DNA of 64,000 bases from Mycobacteroides sp. LB1. Its GTDB lineage: Bacteria > Actinomycetota > Actinomycetes > Mycobacteriales > Mycobacteriaceae. The position numbers and the translations under genes are program-made. The stretch is taken from positions 992,001-1,056,000 of the forward strand of contig NZ_JACCFF010000001.1 of the NCBI RefSeq assembly GCF_013449725.1, written 5' to 3'. Positions 1-12,615 of the stretch are shown piece by piece (within the stretch, counting starts at the first letter, position 1; the number at the start of each line of letters is the position of its first letter). The notes under the pieces were generated by a model. The model had not been told where the DNA came from. It saw only the letters and a list, made by a program, of their open reading frames with translations, and searched no databases.

Positions 1-853
1 CCAGCACCTTGCCGTCCTGCACCGTGTAACCGCTGACGCGGGGCAGGACGGGCTGGTAGTTCGGGTCGGTGTCAGTCGCCCGCAGGAACAAACCGAACTG
101 GCCGTTGACCAGCGCGGGTTCGATGGCCTGTGTCATCTGCGGCCCGTACCTCCGGTGTAACAAGGCAAGCATGAAACGGGCCACCTTATCGGGACCCCTG
201 ATAATCCGAGCGGTGGTCGGCGCCTTGCCGTCCGAATCGCCGGTCATCGTGACGTCGGGATGCAGCAGCCGCACAACGGCTTCCACGCTGCCCGACATGA
301 GGGCCTCCAACAGCCTGCCCACCACCTCGTTGTGCTCGGCATCGGCCACCGGCTCCGGGGTTGCGGCCACGGTGCGTCGGCCGCGCGACGCCAACTGGCG
401 CGCGGCTGCGTCGCTGACACCGAGAATCTCGGCAATCTGCTTGAACGGCACCGAAAATCCATCGTGCAGAACGAAGGCGACGCGCTGATCGGGCGCCAGA
501 CGGTCCAGCACCACCATGGCCGCAAAGCGTGCGTCCTCGCTGGCCACCAGCACGGCCAGCGGGTCATTACCGTCCAGGCCGGTAACCACCGGCTCCGGAA
601 GCCATTCCCCCACATAGGTTTCCCTGCGATAAACGGCCGATCTCAGCCGGTCCAGGCCGAGCCGAGATACGACGGTGGTAAGCCAGGCCGGTAGGTCGTC
701 GATCTCGTCGGGCGCGGCATGCCAGCGCAGCCACGCGTCCTGGACAATGTCCTCAGCATCGGCGACGCTGCCGGTGAGCCGATAGGCCACCGTCTGTAGG
801 CGCGGGCGCAATTTCTCGAACTCCTCGGTGCGCTCCCGAACGTGACCTGCCAC
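1..853 (-). CDS. sigJ: ECF RNA polymerase sigma factor, SigJ type (C-terminus cut by window edge)
   Basis: Translating the minus strand from a GTG at 853 gives an uninterrupted frame to the window edge. It opens with a sigma-70 region 2 (VAYRLTGSVADAEDIVQDAW), followed by a region 4 helix-turn-helix (LAPDQRVAFVLHDGF, then FKQIAEILGVSDAAARQLASR). After that comes a SnoaL-like C-terminal extension, as in SigJ-type (ECF41-like) factors, where the extension modulates activity. An in-frame TAG lies four codons upstream of the GTG, which limits the start to about here. About 284 codons are visible. It is divergent from the SMP-30-like gene at 887, and the adjacent dacB gene matches the M. tuberculosis Rv3328c-Rv3330 order. 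The class is firm, the orthology to SigJ is inferred. Confidence 0.85.
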   Translation of the reverse strand, partial: MAGHVRERTEEFEKLRPRLQTVAYRLTGSVADAEDIVQDAWLRWHAAPDEIDDLPAWLTTVVSRLGLDRLRSAVYRRETYVGEWLPEPVVTGLDGNDPLAVLVASEDARFAAMVVLDRLAPDQRVAFVLHDGFSVPFKQIAEILGVSDAAARQLASRGRRTVAATPEPVADAEHNEVVGRLLEALMSGSVEAVVRLLHPDVTMTGDSDGKAPTTARIIRGPDKVARFMLALLHRRYGPQMTQAIEPALVNGQFGLFLRATDTDPNYQPVLPRVSGYTVQDGKVL

Positions 854-886
854 CAGATCAGCCTAGGCCTGCAATAGGGTGAACCC

Positions 887-1900
887 ATGGCCAAGCCGTC
901 TATCGACCCCGTCCGTTGGCAGCCGCCCGGAGTGCGGGCGTTAGCCCTCAATTCGCAGCCCCTGCCCCCGCTCACGGTGGTGCCGGTCCCCGGTCACGGC
1001 CCCGAGGATGTGGTGGCCGACGCGGCGGGAAACATCTGGACAGGTGTGGTGGACGGAAAGATTCTCCGCATCTCGCCGGACGGTGCCGAAGTCACGCATA
1101 TCGCGACCACCGAGCATCCGCCCCTGGGTATGCACATCGCGCGGGACGGTCGCGTGTTGATCTGCAGCCGCGACAAGCTGCTGGCCCTCGACCCGGCTTC
1201 CGGAGATATCGAGCCACTTGTCACCAAGGTTGACGGACCACCACTCATCTTCTGCTCAAATGTCACCGAATCAGCCGACGGGACAATCTATTTCAGCGAG
1301 TCAACGGCACGCTTCCCCTTCGAGGAGTATCGCGCCGCCGCCATCGAGGGCCGGGGAACGGGCCGAGTGTTCCGGCGCGACACCGACGGCACGGTCACCA
1401 CCATCGCGGACGGCCTGTACTTCACCAACGGTGTCACCTTGACAGCCGACGAGTCTCGATTGGTGTTCGCCGAGACCATCGGGCGCAGGTTGAGCACCAT
1501 CGCGCTCGCCGGCGCACGGCAGGGTGAGATATCGCGGCTGGCAGAGGAATTGCCGTGCATGCCAGACAACATCAGCACCGGCGCCGACGGCCGCATTTGG
1601 GTCGCCATGGCTGGACCACGAAACGCGGCGCTTGAGAGACTGGTGCCCCAAGCACCGATCGTGCGAAAACTGATCTGGAAGCTGCCGGAGTCAATCCAGC
1701 CGACGATCGCGGCGGACGCCTGGGTCGTCGCGTTCCACCCCGAAACCGGCGCAGCGCTTGCGAACATCCGGGGCCGGGACACCAGGCTGCAAACCACGAC
1801 CGGCGTCGTCGAATCAGGTGGCCGCCTCTGGATCGGGTGCATCGGCTCGTCCGCCGTCGGTCACATCAGTCTGGCCGATATCGCGCCATCCGCGCGCTGA
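887..1900 (+). CDS. SMP-30/strictosidine-synthase-like beta-propeller protein
   Basis: A 337-residue protein with the repeated Asp-Gly turns of six-bladed propellers (for example [26 protein letters not shown]). The segments [22 protein letters not shown] and [19 protein letters not shown] are characteristic of the SMP-30/gluconolaconase/LRE and strictosidine synthase superfamily. Members are lactonases, esterases or related hydrolases, and the substrate here cannot be read from sequence. No signal peptide is visible, so it is probably cytosolic. The ATG at 887 lies 33 bases from the divergent sigma factor start, leaving a very short shared promoter region. An operon with dacB is unlikely because 73 bases separate them. 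Confidence 0.75.
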   Translation: MAKPSIDPVRWQPPGVRALALNSQPLPPLTVVPVPGHGPEDVVADAAGNIWTGVVDGKILRISPDGAEVTHIATTEHPPLGMHIARDGRVLICSRDKLLALDPASGDIEPLVTKVDGPPLIFCSNVTESADGTIYFSESTARFPFEEYRAAAIEGRGTGRVFRRDTDGTVTTIADGLYFTNGVTLTADESRLVFAETIGRRLSTIALAGARQGEISRLAEELPCMPDNISTGADGRIWVAMAGPRNAALERLVPQAPIVRKLIWKLPESIQPTIAADAWVVAFHPETGAALANIRGRDTRLQTTTGVVESGGRLWIGCIGSSAVGHISLADIAPSAR

Positions 1901-1973
1901 GCCAGCAAGTCACATCCGACACAGGCGTAACATCCCCCAGTTCAGGGCGGTGTTCGCTTACTGTGGCAAAGCG

Positions 1974-3263
1974 ATGACCACCAGGATTTCTGCGCCCGAC
2001 CGCCGCCAGGCGCTGCGCACCGCCGCGACTCGTCTCGCTGCGACCGCCGCCGCCGGGCTGATCGTCGCCGCCGTCCCGCTGAGCACGCCGATCGCCACCG
2101 CCGAACCTGGATTCACCCCACCGGACACCAGCGGTTGCCCCTACAAGGTCGTCACCCCACCGGCAGTCGATTCCTCCGAGGTCCCCAGGGCCGGCGGCGA
2201 GCCGCCCGCTCCTCTTGCAGTGCCCGCCAAGCCCATCGGCGGCGACCAGCTCGGGGGTTGCGATGTGGTGACCGCCGACGGAACCGGGCCAGTACCCAAC
2301 GACATCTCCGCGGAATCCTGGCTCATCGCCGACCTGAACACCGGAAATGTGGTGGCCGCCAAGGACCCCCACGCCCGACACCGGCCCGCCAGCGTCATCA
2401 AGGTGCTGGTCGCCATGGAAGCCATCAACAACCTCAACCTCAACCAGGCGGTGGTGGGAACCCAGGACGACGCGAACAGCGAAGGCACCAAAATCGGCGT
2501 CGACGTGGGCGGCACCTACACGGTCCGGCAGCTGCTCACCGGTCTGCTGATGAACTCGGGCAACGACGCCGCACACGCGCTGGCGGTGCAGCTCGGCGGC
2601 ATGGAAGACACCGTCGGCAAGCTGAACGACCTGGCACATAAGCTCGGCGCGCGGGATACCCGGGTGGCCACCCCATCCGGCCTCGACGGCCCCGGCATGA
2701 GCACCTCGGCCTATGACCTCGGCCTGTTCTACAAGTACGCGTTCGCCGACCCCACCTTCGCCGAATTGGTGTCGGCGCCGAAGGCGACCTTCCCGGGCCA
2801 TCCCGCCAAACCCGGTGAGCCCGATGCCCATCCGGCGTACGAGATGACGAACGACAACAGGCTGCTCTACAACTACCCCGGCGCGCTCGGCGGCAAGACC
2901 GGATACACCGACGATGCACAACAGACCTTCGTCGGCGCGGCCGAACGTGACGGTCGCCGACTGGTGGTCACGATGCTGCGCGGTACGCGTCTACCAATCG
3001 CACCGTGGGAGCAGGCGGCCCATCTGCTCGACTACGGTTTCTCCACTCCCCGCGACACCTCGATCGGTAAGCTCGTCGACCCCGATCCGACGCTGTTGAC
3101 CAAACCGCATGCCGATGACTCGGCCACCCCCCAGGCCGCCGGCCTCAGCGCCGACGCGGTGAACAGCGTCCCGGTCCGAGTGGGCGTGACAATCATCGGG
3201 GCGATGATCGTGTTCAGTCTCATCCTGGCGGCCAGGTCACTGAACCGTCGCGCCCAGGTCTAG
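1974..3263 (+). CDS. dacB: D-alanyl-D-alanine carboxypeptidase (peptidase S11, DacB1-like)
   Basis: Penicillin-binding serine peptidase that trims the terminal D-Ala from peptidoglycan stem peptides outside the membrane. All three catalytic motifs are present in the 429-residue protein: SVIK at about 140-143 (nucleophile Ser), SGN at about 195-197 and KTG at about 308-310. A signal peptide (residues 1-43, ending ATA) precedes a Pro-rich segment, and a single C-terminal membrane helix near residues 398-418 anchors it. The reading frame stays open upstream to 1758, but the ATG at 1974 is chosen because the signal peptide begins there. It ends with a 4-base overlap with the convergent YihY gene. 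It corresponds by position to M. tuberculosis dacB1. Confidence 0.9.
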   Translation: MTTRISAPDRRQALRTAATRLAATAAAGLIVAAVPLSTPIATAEPGFTPPDTSGCPYKVVTPPAVDSSEVPRAGGEPPAPLAVPAKPIGGDQLGGCDVVTADGTGPVPNDISAESWLIADLNTGNVVAAKDPHARHRPASVIKVLVAMEAINNLNLNQAVVGTQDDANSEGTKIGVDVGGTYTVRQLLTGLLMNSGNDAAHALAVQLGGMEDTVGKLNDLAHKLGARDTRVATPSGLDGPGMSTSAYDLGLFYKYAFADPTFAELVSAPKATFPGHPAKPGEPDAHPAYEMTNDNRLLYNYPGALGGKTGYTDDAQQTFVGAAERDGRRLVVTMLRGTRLPIAPWEQAAHLLDYGFSTPRDTSIGKLVDPDPTLLTKPHADDSATPQAAGLSADAVNSVPVRVGVTIIGAMIVFSLILAARSLNRRAQV

Positions 3264-4285
3264 TCGCGGCCGCGACCTAGCCACGAAATACCCAGCGCAC
3301 CAAGTGCTCCGGCTCCCACTGCGGCGAGCACACCGAGTGTCGACGGCCGCGAACTCGTCTCCAAGCGGGTGGAGATGACCGCGGGCTCCGGAGGCGCAAC
3401 CGGCGCCATCAGCATGGCGCCCTCGGAGGTCGCGGCCCACGCCGTGGCGTAGAGCAGCAGCCTCGCGGTGATGTAGGCGAACACCATGATGCCCAGAACC
3501 GGACCGAAGGTGGATCCCGCCGGGCCATGCATGATCACCCTGAGATAGATCGACGCCACCTGTTTGAACAGCTCGAAACCGATGGCAGCGATGAGGCCGG
3601 CGTGCACCGAGCTCGTAAAGGGCAACCGCTGACGCGGCAACCGAGCAATCATCCAGGTGAAGAGCGCCCAGGACACCACGATCGCCACCGTGAGGGTCGC
3701 GAGTTTGAGCAACGCGGCCGGCACCGAGACGTCGTGCAGCCCGACCCAGCCGAGTATCCGCATGATGGTCTTCTCATCACCGACGGCGGTCACCGCGATG
3801 GTGAGCGCGAGCGCCACGAACGTAGAGGACAACGCGGTGAGATCCGATAGCTTGCCCTTCACAAACCCCACCGATTCGTCGGGCTGCTCCCACATCGCGG
3901 TGAGCGCCTCGCGCACATTGGCCATCCAGCCCAGCCCCGCCCAGGCTGCGGTCGCCAGGCCGACAAGGCCCAGGCTGGTGCGCGAAGCAATCGCCGTGTC
4001 CATCAAGTTGATTAGCTGATTACCCACCTCGCCCGACACCGTCTCGCCGATTCGGGTACGTAGCTCCGCAATCGTTTCCGGCTGACGAGACAGCACAAAT
4101 CCCGCAACCGCGAAGCCGACCATCATGAGTGGAAACAGGGCAAATACCGTGAAATACGTGATTCCGGCGGCGTAGAAATTGCCCTTGACGTCCTGGTAGC
4201 GCTCCTGCATGCGCATGATGTGGTCGAACCAGGGAAACCGCGCACGATAGCGGTCGAGAATTCCGGGCTTGTTGTCGTCGGCCAC
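3260..4285 (-). CDS. YihY/BrkB family inner membrane protein
   Basis: A 341-residue polytopic protein with the YihY/virulence factor BrkB signature: an N-terminal amphipathic start, then [22 protein letters not shown] and about five further hydrophobic helices. The family was once mis-annotated as RNase BN, and its molecular role is unsettled. The C-terminal tail (after about 300) is Ala/Gly-rich. The start is GTG at 4285; a TTG one codon upstream is also possible. Only 22 bases separate it from trpS upstream, so the two are probably co-transcribed, as in Rv3335c-trpS of M. tuberculosis. Confidence 0.85.
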   Translation of the reverse strand: MADDNKPGILDRYRARFPWFDHIMRMQERYQDVKGNFYAAGITYFTVFALFPLMMVGFAVAGFVLSRQPETIAELRTRIGETVSGEVGNQLINLMDTAIASRTSLGLVGLATAAWAGLGWMANVREALTAMWEQPDESVGFVKGKLSDLTALSSTFVALALTIAVTAVGDEKTIMRILGWVGLHDVSVPAALLKLATLTVAIVVSWALFTWMIARLPRQRLPFTSSVHAGLIAAIGFELFKQVASIYLRVIMHGPAGSTFGPVLGIMVFAYITARLLLYATAWAATSEGAMLMAPVAPPEPAVISTRLETSSRPSTLGVLAAVGAGALGALGISWLGRGRD

Positions 4286-4307
4286 CAATTACCGCCTCTG
4301 CTATTCG

Positions 4308-6258
<1,951 letters not shown>

Positions 6259-6345
6259 CGGTCGCCGACGATAGCTCAGCGGTCTGACAGTGATGAGCCG
6301 CTGGGGCGAAGAACATGGGGCACTGTAAGTTGACGCAATACTCGG

Positions 6346-6351
6346 TAATGT
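6346..6351 (+). promoter_or_regulatory. Possible -10 box within a small palindrome upstream of the hydrolase gene
   Basis: TAATGT fits the mycobacterial -10 pattern TAnnnT and would place transcription start near 6358, about 26 bases before the ATG. It lies inside an inverted repeat, GTTGAC (6329-6334) and GTCAAC (6350-6355), which could be an operator. Short elements like this also occur by chance, so this is only a candidate. Confidence 0.3.
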
Positions 6352-6383
6352 CAACGCTGGCGTTGGCGCAATAGGAGGACCCC

Positions 6384-7262
6384 ATGTTGGAAGCCGTCTT
6401 GTCGAAACCGTCGAGCAAGCGGGCGCCCATCGAGATGGGTGCGGGCGAGCCGGTCCTGCTGCTACACCCGTTCATGCTGTCCCAGTCCGTGTGGGAGACC
6501 GTGGCCGAGCAGCTCGTCGACGCTGGGTACGAGGTGTTCGCCCCCACATACCCCGGCCACAACGGCGGCGGCCCGATGCCCAAACTGCCACCGCTCTCCC
6601 AGCGGTCGGTCGACGTCTACCTGGACCAGATCGAACAGATCATGGACCAGAAGGGCTGGGAAACAGCACATCTGGTGGGCAATTCGCTTGGCGGCTGGAT
6701 CGCTCTGGGCCTTGCACTGCGTGGCCGGGCCCGCAGCGTGACCGCGATTGCCCCCGCGGGCGGCTGGACCAAGTACTCGGCTCTCAAGGCAGAGATCACG
6801 GTGAAGTTCGCAGCGATGGCGCCTTGGTTGGCGTTCTCCCGCCTCCTCGGCCGCCGCGCAGCGGGCCTGCCGTTCGTGAAGCTCGCCACCGCCCGCGCCC
6901 TCTGCGGGGACACCGAGGCACTGAGCCTGCCGGATTACCACAGCATCTTCGAGGACATCACGCACTGCCCGGCGTACTTCGCGTCGTTGACGTCGATCCT
7001 CCCGGCTCCGGGCTTGGAGAATCTGCAGACCATCTCGGTGCCCGCGCAGCTCGTGCTGTGCGAGAAGGACGAGATCGTCCCGCCCGGCCGCTTCGGAAAA
7101 CTCATCAGCCAAGGCCTGCCCGCGAACGCGCGCCGGATCACCCTCAAGGGCATGGGGCATGTGCCCATGCTCGAGGCGCCGGGTCAGGTCACCGAGGTGA
7201 TCACCGACCTGATCGATCCGCTGGTCGCGGCCAAGCGCAGCGCGGCGTCCGACGCCGGGTAA
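6384..7262 (+). CDS. Alpha/beta hydrolase
   Basis: A 292-residue serine hydrolase of the alpha/beta fold. The nucleophile elbow is GNSLGG with Ser at about 101, and the oxyanion segment is LLLHPFMLS. The acid is probably the Asp in CEKDEIVPP, and the base the His in MGHVPMLEAP. A strong ribosome binding site (AGGAGG at 6373-6378) precedes the ATG by 5 bases. The substrate is not deducible. It is convergent with icd2, with a hairpin between them. Confidence 0.85.
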   Translation: MLEAVLSKPSSKRAPIEMGAGEPVLLLHPFMLSQSVWETVAEQLVDAGYEVFAPTYPGHNGGGPMPKLPPLSQRSVDVYLDQIEQIMDQKGWETAHLVGNSLGGWIALGLALRGRARSVTAIAPAGGWTKYSALKAEITVKFAAMAPWLAFSRLLGRRAAGLPFVKLATARALCGDTEALSLPDYHSIFEDITHCPAYFASLTSILPAPGLENLQTISVPAQLVLCEKDEIVPPGRFGKLISQGLPANARRITLKGMGHVPMLEAPGQVTEVITDLIDPLVAAKRSAASDAG

Positions 7263-7271
7263 GAACCCTTA

Positions 7272-7334
7272 CGCCGAGCGTGAACCTGTGGCGGGTTCGG
7301 CTGAATCGCCGCCCAGGTTTCACACTCGGCACGT
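7272..7334. repeat. Imperfect extragenic palindrome between hydrolase and icd2
   Basis: The left arm (about 7272-7296, GCCGAGCGTGAACCTG core) and the right arm (about 7310-7334, CAGGTTTCACACTCGGC core) are near-perfect reverse complements over about 25 bases with a few mismatches and gaps. It lies between convergent genes and can act as a bidirectional terminator. There is no U-tract, and the arms look like a repetitive extragenic palindrome rather than a simple terminator. Confidence 0.7.
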
Positions 7335-7338
7335 GGAA

Positions 7339-9576
7339 CTAAGCCTCGACTGACGCCAAGACTTCATTGAAGGTCACGCTTGGGCGCATGACAGCGGAGA
7401 TCTTCTCGGGGTCCGGCGAGTAGTAGCCGCCAATATCGACCGGGCTGCCCTGCACCGCCCCCAGCTCAGCAACGATCGCGTCCTCGTTCTCGACCAATCG
7501 TTTGGCCAGCGGCGCGAACAGCTCAGCCAGCTCCGCATCCTCGCCCTGCGCAGCGAGTTCGGCCGCCCAGTACAGGGCGAGATAGAACTGGCTGCCGCGG
7601 TTGTCGAGCTCACCGGCCTTGCGTGACGGACTCTTGTCGTTCTCCAGCAGCTTCCCGGTCGCGGCATCCAACGTGGTGGCCAGGATCTTGGCCCGCGGGT
7701 TCCCGGTCTTGATGCCCAGGTCCTCCAGGCTGACGGCCAGTGCCAGGAATTCGCCGAGCGAGTCCCACCGGAGGTGGTTCTCCTCGACCAGCTGGCTGAC
7801 GTGCTTGGGCGCCGAACCACCCGCCCCGGTTTCGTACAACCCGCCGCCCGCCATCAGCGGCACGATGGACAGCATCTTGGCGCTGGTGCCCAGCTCCAGA
7901 ATCGGGAACAGGTCGGTCAGGTAGTCGCGCAGGATATTGCCGGTCGCCGAGATGGTGTCGAGTCCACGGATCACCCGCTCCATCGTGTACCGAATCGCCC
8001 ATACCTGCGGCATGACCTGGATCTCCAGGCCCTCGGTGTCGTGGTCCTTGAGGTAGGCCTTGACCTTCTTGCGCAGCTCGTTCTCATGTGGCCGTTCGGT
8101 GTCGAGCCAGAACACCACCGTCATACCGGATTCCCGGGCGCGGGTGACGGCGAGCTTGACCCAGTCCTTGATGGCCGCGTCCGTGACGACCGGCATGCGC
8201 CAGATATCACCGGCCTCGACGTTCTGGCTCAGCAGCACCTCGCCGGTCTCGATGTCGACGATATCGGCGACACCGGCCTCGGAGATCTCGAATGTCTTGT
8301 CGTGGCTGCCGTACTCCTCGGCCTTCTGCGCCATGAGACCGACGTTGGGAACGGTGCCCATGGTGGTGGGGTCGAACTGGCCGTGGGTCTTAACGAAGTT
8401 GATCATCTCCTGGTAGATCCGGGAGAAGGTGGACTCCGGGTTCACGGCCTTGGTGTCCTTGAGCTTGCCGTCTGCGCCGTACATCTTTCCGCCGGCGCGA
8501 ATCATCGCCGGCATCGAGGCGTCAACAATCACGTCGCTGGGCGAGTGGAAGTTCGAGATGCCCTTGGCCGAATCCACCATCGCCAGCTCGGGCCGGTGCT
8601 CATGGCAGGCGTGCAGGTCGCGGATGATCTCCTCGTGCTGCGATGCGGGCAGCGCCTCGATCTTGCTGTAGAGGTCGGAGATGCCGTTGTTGACGTTCAC
8701 ACCCAGCTCGTCGAACAGCGCCTGGTGCTTGGCGAAGGCCTCCTTGTAGAAGATCTTCACCGCGTGCCCGAAGACGATGGGATGGCTGACCCGCATCATG
8801 GTCGCCTTGACGTGCAAGGAGAGCATGACGCCGGTTTTGTAGGCGTCCTCGATCTGCTCCTCGTAGAAGTCGCAGAGCGCCTTCTTACTCATGAACATGC
8901 TGTCGATGACATCGCCCTCGCCCAGCTTCACCTCGGGCTTGAGCACGACGGTCTCGCCGCCCGTGGTAGTCAGCACCATCTTCACCTTGCGGGCGCGGTC
9001 CAGGGTCAGCGACTTCTCACCGTGGTAGAAGTCGCCCTCCTTCATGGTCGCGACGTGGGTGCGTGACGCCTGCGACCACTCACCCATGCTGTGCGGGTGC
9101 TTGCGCGCGTACTCCTTCACCGCGCGCGGTGCGCGACGGTCCGAGTTGCCCTCACGCAGCACGGGGTTCACGGCACTGCCGAGACACTTGGTGTAGCGCG
9201 CCAGGATGGCCTTCTCTTCGTCGTTCTTCGGGTCCTCGGGATAGTCGGGCAGCTTGTAGCCCTTGCCCTGCAGTTCCTTGATGGCGGCCAGCAGCTGCGG
9301 CACCGATGCGCTGATATTCGGCAGCTTGATGATGTTCGTGTCCGGTAACTGCGTCAGCCGGCCCAGCTCGGCCAGGTTGTCCGGAACGCGCTGCTCTTCG
9401 GGGAGGAACTCACCGAACTCGGAGAGCAGGCGCGCTGCAACGGAGATATCGCTGGTTTGGACGTCGACACCGGCCGGTCCGGCGAAGGCCCGGATGATCG
9501 GCAAGAAGGAGTACGTCGCAAGCAGCGGCGCCTCGTCTGTCAGCGTGTAAATGATGGTCGGCTGCTGCGCACTCAT
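7339..9576 (-). CDS. icd2: NADP-dependent isocitrate dehydrogenase, monomeric type
   Basis: A 745-residue TCA-cycle enzyme oxidising isocitrate to 2-oxoglutarate with NADP. The length and the N-terminus ([20 protein letters not shown]) identify the monomeric IDH family, unrelated in length to the about 410-residue dimeric form. Conserved substrate-site sequences include [24 protein letters not shown] and [15 protein letters not shown]. In M. tuberculosis the equivalent position holds icd1 (dimeric form) before the methionine genes, so the form found here at this locus differs from that species. ATG start at 9576. Confidence 0.95.
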   Translation of the reverse strand: MSAQQPTIIYTLTDEAPLLATYSFLPIIRAFAGPAGVDVQTSDISVAARLLSEFGEFLPEEQRVPDNLAELGRLTQLPDTNIIKLPNISASVPQLLAAIKELQGKGYKLPDYPEDPKNDEEKAILARYTKCLGSAVNPVLREGNSDRRAPRAVKEYARKHPHSMGEWSQASRTHVATMKEGDFYHGEKSLTLDRARKVKMVLTTTGGETVVLKPEVKLGEGDVIDSMFMSKKALCDFYEEQIEDAYKTGVMLSLHVKATMMRVSHPIVFGHAVKIFYKEAFAKHQALFDELGVNVNNGISDLYSKIEALPASQHEEIIRDLHACHEHRPELAMVDSAKGISNFHSPSDVIVDASMPAMIRAGGKMYGADGKLKDTKAVNPESTFSRIYQEMINFVKTHGQFDPTTMGTVPNVGLMAQKAEEYGSHDKTFEISEAGVADIVDIETGEVLLSQNVEAGDIWRMPVVTDAAIKDWVKLAVTRARESGMTVVFWLDTERPHENELRKKVKAYLKDHDTEGLEIQVMPQVWAIRYTMERVIRGLDTISATGNILRDYLTDLFPILELGTSAKMLSIVPLMAGGGLYETGAGGSAPKHVSQLVEENHLRWDSLGEFLALAVSLEDLGIKTGNPRAKILATTLDAATGKLLENDKSPSRKAGELDNRGSQFYLALYWAAELAAQGEDAELAELFAPLAKRLVENEDAIVAELGAVQGSPVDIGGYYSPDPEKISAVMRPSVTFNEVLASVEA

Positions 9577-9754
9577 GGTCGCTCCCGGCTTCGTTGGTCG
9601 GTCAGAATCTGAGGTACTCCGCGGGTCACGCGGTTGCCCTATTCAGTATCACGTCGCCTCCGAGCCTAGGCGGGCGGACGGCTCTGTGACGGCGCTCCCA
9701 CTGCTGACCCGCATGTATCCCCGGCAGGGTCCTGCCCCGGCTTCAACTACCTGG

Positions 9755-9784
9755 TGGCAACCATTCGGTGAATTGCGATACGCT
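9755..9784 (+). promoter_or_regulatory. Candidate promoter of the SAM-IV/metYX unit
   Basis: TACGCT (9779-9784) fits the TAnnnT -10 consensus, with a weak -35 (TGGCAA, 9755-9760) 18 bases upstream. It would start transcription at about 9791, right at the 5' edge of the riboswitch, which supports it. The remainder of 9577-9754 shows no gene or clear element. Confidence 0.5.
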
Positions 9785-9791
9785 GCTTGTC

Positions 9792-9925
9792 GGTCATGAG
9801 TACCAGCGTCAAGCCCCGGCTCGCTGGTCGGCAACCCTCCAACCGCGGTGGGGTGCCCCGGGTGATGACCAGGTTGAGTAGCCGACTGGGTTCAAGGACA
9901 GTTGGCCACACGGCAAGCGCGGGTC
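9792..9925 (+). promoter_or_regulatory. SAM-IV riboswitch
   Basis: The segment starting GGTCATGAGTACCAGCGTCA, through the conserved core GCAACCCTCCAACCGCGGTGG (9831 onward) and GGTGATGACCAGGTTGAGTAG, matches the actinobacterial SAM-IV aptamer. P1 closes between GGTCAT (9792-9797) and ATGACC, and a pseudoknot-type tail CGGCAAGCGCGGGTC ends near 9925. These RNAs bind S-adenosylmethionine and repress methionine synthesis genes, and the downstream metY is the expected target. A weak open frame running through it is not a gene. The end is approximate because the last helix contains an insertion. Confidence 0.9.
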
Positions 9926-10070
9926 CGATGGCGGGCCCCGAGAAGACAGGTTGGCCCGATGAAGTATTTGTCACCCGGGGGTGAATCCCTGCGTTCCTGT
10001 TGTCGGTGCTGTCACTGTCGCTGTTGTTCCCGACCCTGATCAGCCACACCCGACTACCCAGGAGAGTCCG

Positions 10071-11411
10071 ATGACTGACATCGATCCCACCGCGCAGTGG
10101 GCGTTCGAAACCAAGCAGATCCACGCAGGCGCATCCGCCGACCCGGCGACCAATGCCCGAGCCCTGCCGATCTACCAGACCACGTCCTACGTCTTCAACG
10201 ACACCGCGCACGCGGCGGCGCTGTTCGGCCTGTCCGAAGAGGGCAATATCTACACCCGCATCGGCAACCCGACGCAGGATGCCGTCGAGCAGCGCATCGC
10301 CGCCCTCGAGGGCGGTGTGGCAGCGCTGCTGCTGGCGTCCGGGCAGGCGGCCGCGACGCTGGCCATCCTCAACGTCGCGCAAGCCGGCGACAACATCGTG
10401 TCGAGCCCACGTCTCTATGGCGGCACCTACAACCTGCTGCACTACACGCTGCCGCGCCTCGGTATCTCGACCACCTTCGTCGAGGACCCCGATGACCTCG
10501 ATGCCTGGCGCAGCGCCATCACCCCACAAACGAAGGCATTCTTCGGAGAGTCGATCTCCAACCCGCAGAACGACATTCTCGACATCCCGGGCATCTCGGC
10601 GATCGCACACTCCGAAGGCATCCCGCTCATCGTCGACAACACCGTTGCCACACCGTATTTGATTCAGCCGCTGGCCCACGGCGCCGACATCGTGGTCCAC
10701 TCGGCCACCAAATACCTTGGTGGGCACGGTACTGCGATCGGCGGCGTGATCATCGACGGCGGCACGTTCGACTGGACGCAGGGCCGCCACCCGGGTTTCA
10801 CCACCCCCGACCCGAGCTACCACGGGGTTGTCTTCGCCGACCTGGGTGCACCGGCATACGCACTCAAGGCGCGCGTGCAGCTGCTGCGCGACCTCGGTCC
10901 CGCCATCTCACCGTTCAACGCGTTCCTCATCGCGCAGGGCCTGGAGACGTTGAGCCTGCGTGTGCAACGCCACGTCGAGAACGCACAGCGGGTGGCCGAT
11001 TACCTCGTCACCCAGCCCGAGGTAACCCGGGTCAATTACGCCGGGCTGCCCACCTCCCCTTGGCACGAACGTGCGAAAGCGCTGGCCCCCAAGGGCGCCG
11101 GTGCCGTGCTTGCCTTCGAGCTGGACGGCGGCAGCGTGAGTGCATCGGAGGCTGCGACCACATTCGTCGATTCACTCACCCTGCACAGCCATGTCGCCAA
11201 CATCGGTGACGTGCGCTCGCTCGTCATCCACCCCGCCACGACGACACACGCACAGCTCGCCCCCGCCGAACAGCTGGCCTCCGGCGTCACCCCGGGATTG
11301 GTCCGTTTGGCCGTCGGCATCGAGGGCATCGATGACATCCTGGCCGACCTGGACACCGGATTCGCCGCCGTACGACGACTCAAACAGCCCGCGGCGGTGG
11401 CATCATCGTGA
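10071..11411 (+). CDS. metY: O-acetylhomoserine sulfhydrylase (PLP-dependent)
   Basis: Converts O-acetylhomoserine plus sulfide to homocysteine in methionine biosynthesis (called metC in M. tuberculosis, metZ elsewhere). The 446-residue Cys/Met-metabolism PLP enzyme shows [12 protein letters not shown], the cofactor Lys in [17 protein letters not shown] and [20 protein letters not shown] typical of the family. The ATG at 10071 is preceded by AGGAGAG; an upstream in-frame start at 9981 would add non-conserved residues and overlaps the riboswitch region. Its stop overlaps the GTG of metX by 4 bases. The SAM-IV element directly upstream predicts repression by SAM. Confidence 0.95.
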   Translation: MTDIDPTAQWAFETKQIHAGASADPATNARALPIYQTTSYVFNDTAHAAALFGLSEEGNIYTRIGNPTQDAVEQRIAALEGGVAALLLASGQAAATLAILNVAQAGDNIVSSPRLYGGTYNLLHYTLPRLGISTTFVEDPDDLDAWRSAITPQTKAFFGESISNPQNDILDIPGISAIAHSEGIPLIVDNTVATPYLIQPLAHGADIVVHSATKYLGGHGTAIGGVIIDGGTFDWTQGRHPGFTTPDPSYHGVVFADLGAPAYALKARVQLLRDLGPAISPFNAFLIAQGLETLSLRVQRHVENAQRVADYLVTQPEVTRVNYAGLPTSPWHERAKALAPKGAGAVLAFELDGGSVSASEAATTFVDSLTLHSHVANIGDVRSLVIHPATTTHAQLAPAEQLASGVTPGLVRLAVGIEGIDDILADLDTGFAAVRRLKQPAAVASS

Positions 11412-12595
11412 CCTTGACCGACGATCGTCGCGCAAGCGGCCCATCCGCCGGAGAGCAGCTTCCGGCGCCCAACGTCGCCCTCCCCCAGGGCGACGAAATC
11501 GCCTATGTACCAATAGGTTCGATCACGCTGGAAAGCGGTGCTGTCCTCGATGACGTGACCATCGCGGTGCAGAGCTGGGGAGAACTCTCCCCGCGTCGCG
11601 ACAATGTCGTGTTCGTCTGCCACGCACTCACCGCCGACTCTCATGTGATCGGCTCCGCCGGTCCCGATCACCTCACCGGCGGGTGGTGGGAGGGAATCAT
11701 CGGCCCGGGTGCGGCGATCGACACCGACCACTGGTGCGCGGTCGCCACCAATGTGCTGGGCGGCTGCCGCGGCACGACCGGTCCGACTTCCCTTGCCGCG
11801 GAAGGAAAACCCTGGGGTTCGCGATTCCCCGAGGTGTCGGTGCGCGATCAGGTAGATGCAGACGTCGCCGCACTCGCGCAGCTCGGCATCACCGAGGTAG
11901 CCGCTGTTGTCGGCGGTTCGATGGGCGGTGCACGCGCGCTGGAATGGGCTGTCATGCACCCGGATTCGGTGCGCGCAGCCCTGGTGCTGGCGGTCGGCGC
12001 GCGCGCCACCGGCGATCAGATCGGCACACAGAACACGCAGATCGCCGCCATTCAGGCCGATCCCGACTGGCAGGGCGGCGACTACCACGGCAGCGGACGC
12101 AGCCCCGAGAAGGGACTGAACCTGGCCAGGCGCATCGCACACCTGACCTACCGTGGCGAGGTCGAGCTGGACACCCGGTTCGGGAACGATCCGCAGGTCG
12201 GCCCGAACGGACCCGAGGATCCCTGGGCCGGCGGCCGATACGCGGTGCAGAGCTACCTCGAACATCAGGGCAACAAGTTCGTTCGGCGCTTTGACGCCGG
12301 CAGCTACGTCATCCTCACCGAAGCGCTCAACAGGCACGACGTCGGCCGGAGCCGCGGCGGTGTCGAGAAGGCGCTACGCGACTGCCCGGTCCCGGTGGTC
12401 GTTGGTGGCATCACCTCCGACCGCCTGTACCCGCTGCGACTGCAGAAGGAATTAGCAGACCTGCTACCCGGTTGTACCGGCTTGCGGGTGGTCGAATCTG
12501 TGCACGGCCATGACGCGTTCCTCATCGAGTTCGCCGCGGTGAGTGAACTGGTACGGGAAACGCTCGCACTCGCCAAGGCAACACAGGCTTCGTGA
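11408..12595 (+). CDS. metX: Homoserine O-acetyltransferase
   Basis: Makes O-acetylhomoserine from homoserine and acetyl-CoA, supplying the metY substrate (named metA in M. tuberculosis). The 395-residue alpha/beta-hydrolase-fold enzyme has the nucleophile elbow [13 protein letters not shown], the substrate region [11 protein letters not shown] and the C-terminal catalytic segment [13 protein letters not shown]. The GTG start at 11408 overlaps the metY stop (GTGA), which indicates translational coupling. Its own stop region overlaps a possible GTG of the next gene. Confidence 0.96.
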   Translation: MTLTDDRRASGPSAGEQLPAPNVALPQGDEIAYVPIGSITLESGAVLDDVTIAVQSWGELSPRRDNVVFVCHALTADSHVIGSAGPDHLTGGWWEGIIGPGAAIDTDHWCAVATNVLGGCRGTTGPTSLAAEGKPWGSRFPEVSVRDQVDADVAALAQLGITEVAAVVGGSMGGARALEWAVMHPDSVRAALVLAVGARATGDQIGTQNTQIAAIQADPDWQGGDYHGSGRSPEKGLNLARRIAHLTYRGEVELDTRFGNDPQVGPNGPEDPWAGGRYAVQSYLEHQGNKFVRRFDAGSYVILTEALNRHDVGRSRGGVEKALRDCPVPVVVGGITSDRLYPLRLQKELADLLPGCTGLRVVESVHGHDAFLIEFAAVSELVRETLALAKATQAS

Positions 12596-12615
12596 CGGGA
12601 ACAGAAGGAGCGCGA

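Noticed and set aside
1866..2921. 351-codon minus-strand open frame opposite dacB
   Set aside because: Antisense shadow of a complete, motif-bearing carboxypeptidase gene.
7774..9066. 430-codon plus-strand open frame inside icd2
   Set aside because: It is antisense to a clearly conserved enzyme; high-GC genes often leave long antisense frames open.
9787..9984. 65-codon open frame across the SAM-IV region
   Set aside because: Its sequence is the riboswitch RNA; no codon bias or homology is expected.
9747..10823. 358-codon minus-strand frame across the riboswitch and metY
   Set aside because: Spans a conserved RNA element and a conserved enzyme in antisense; no recognisable domain.
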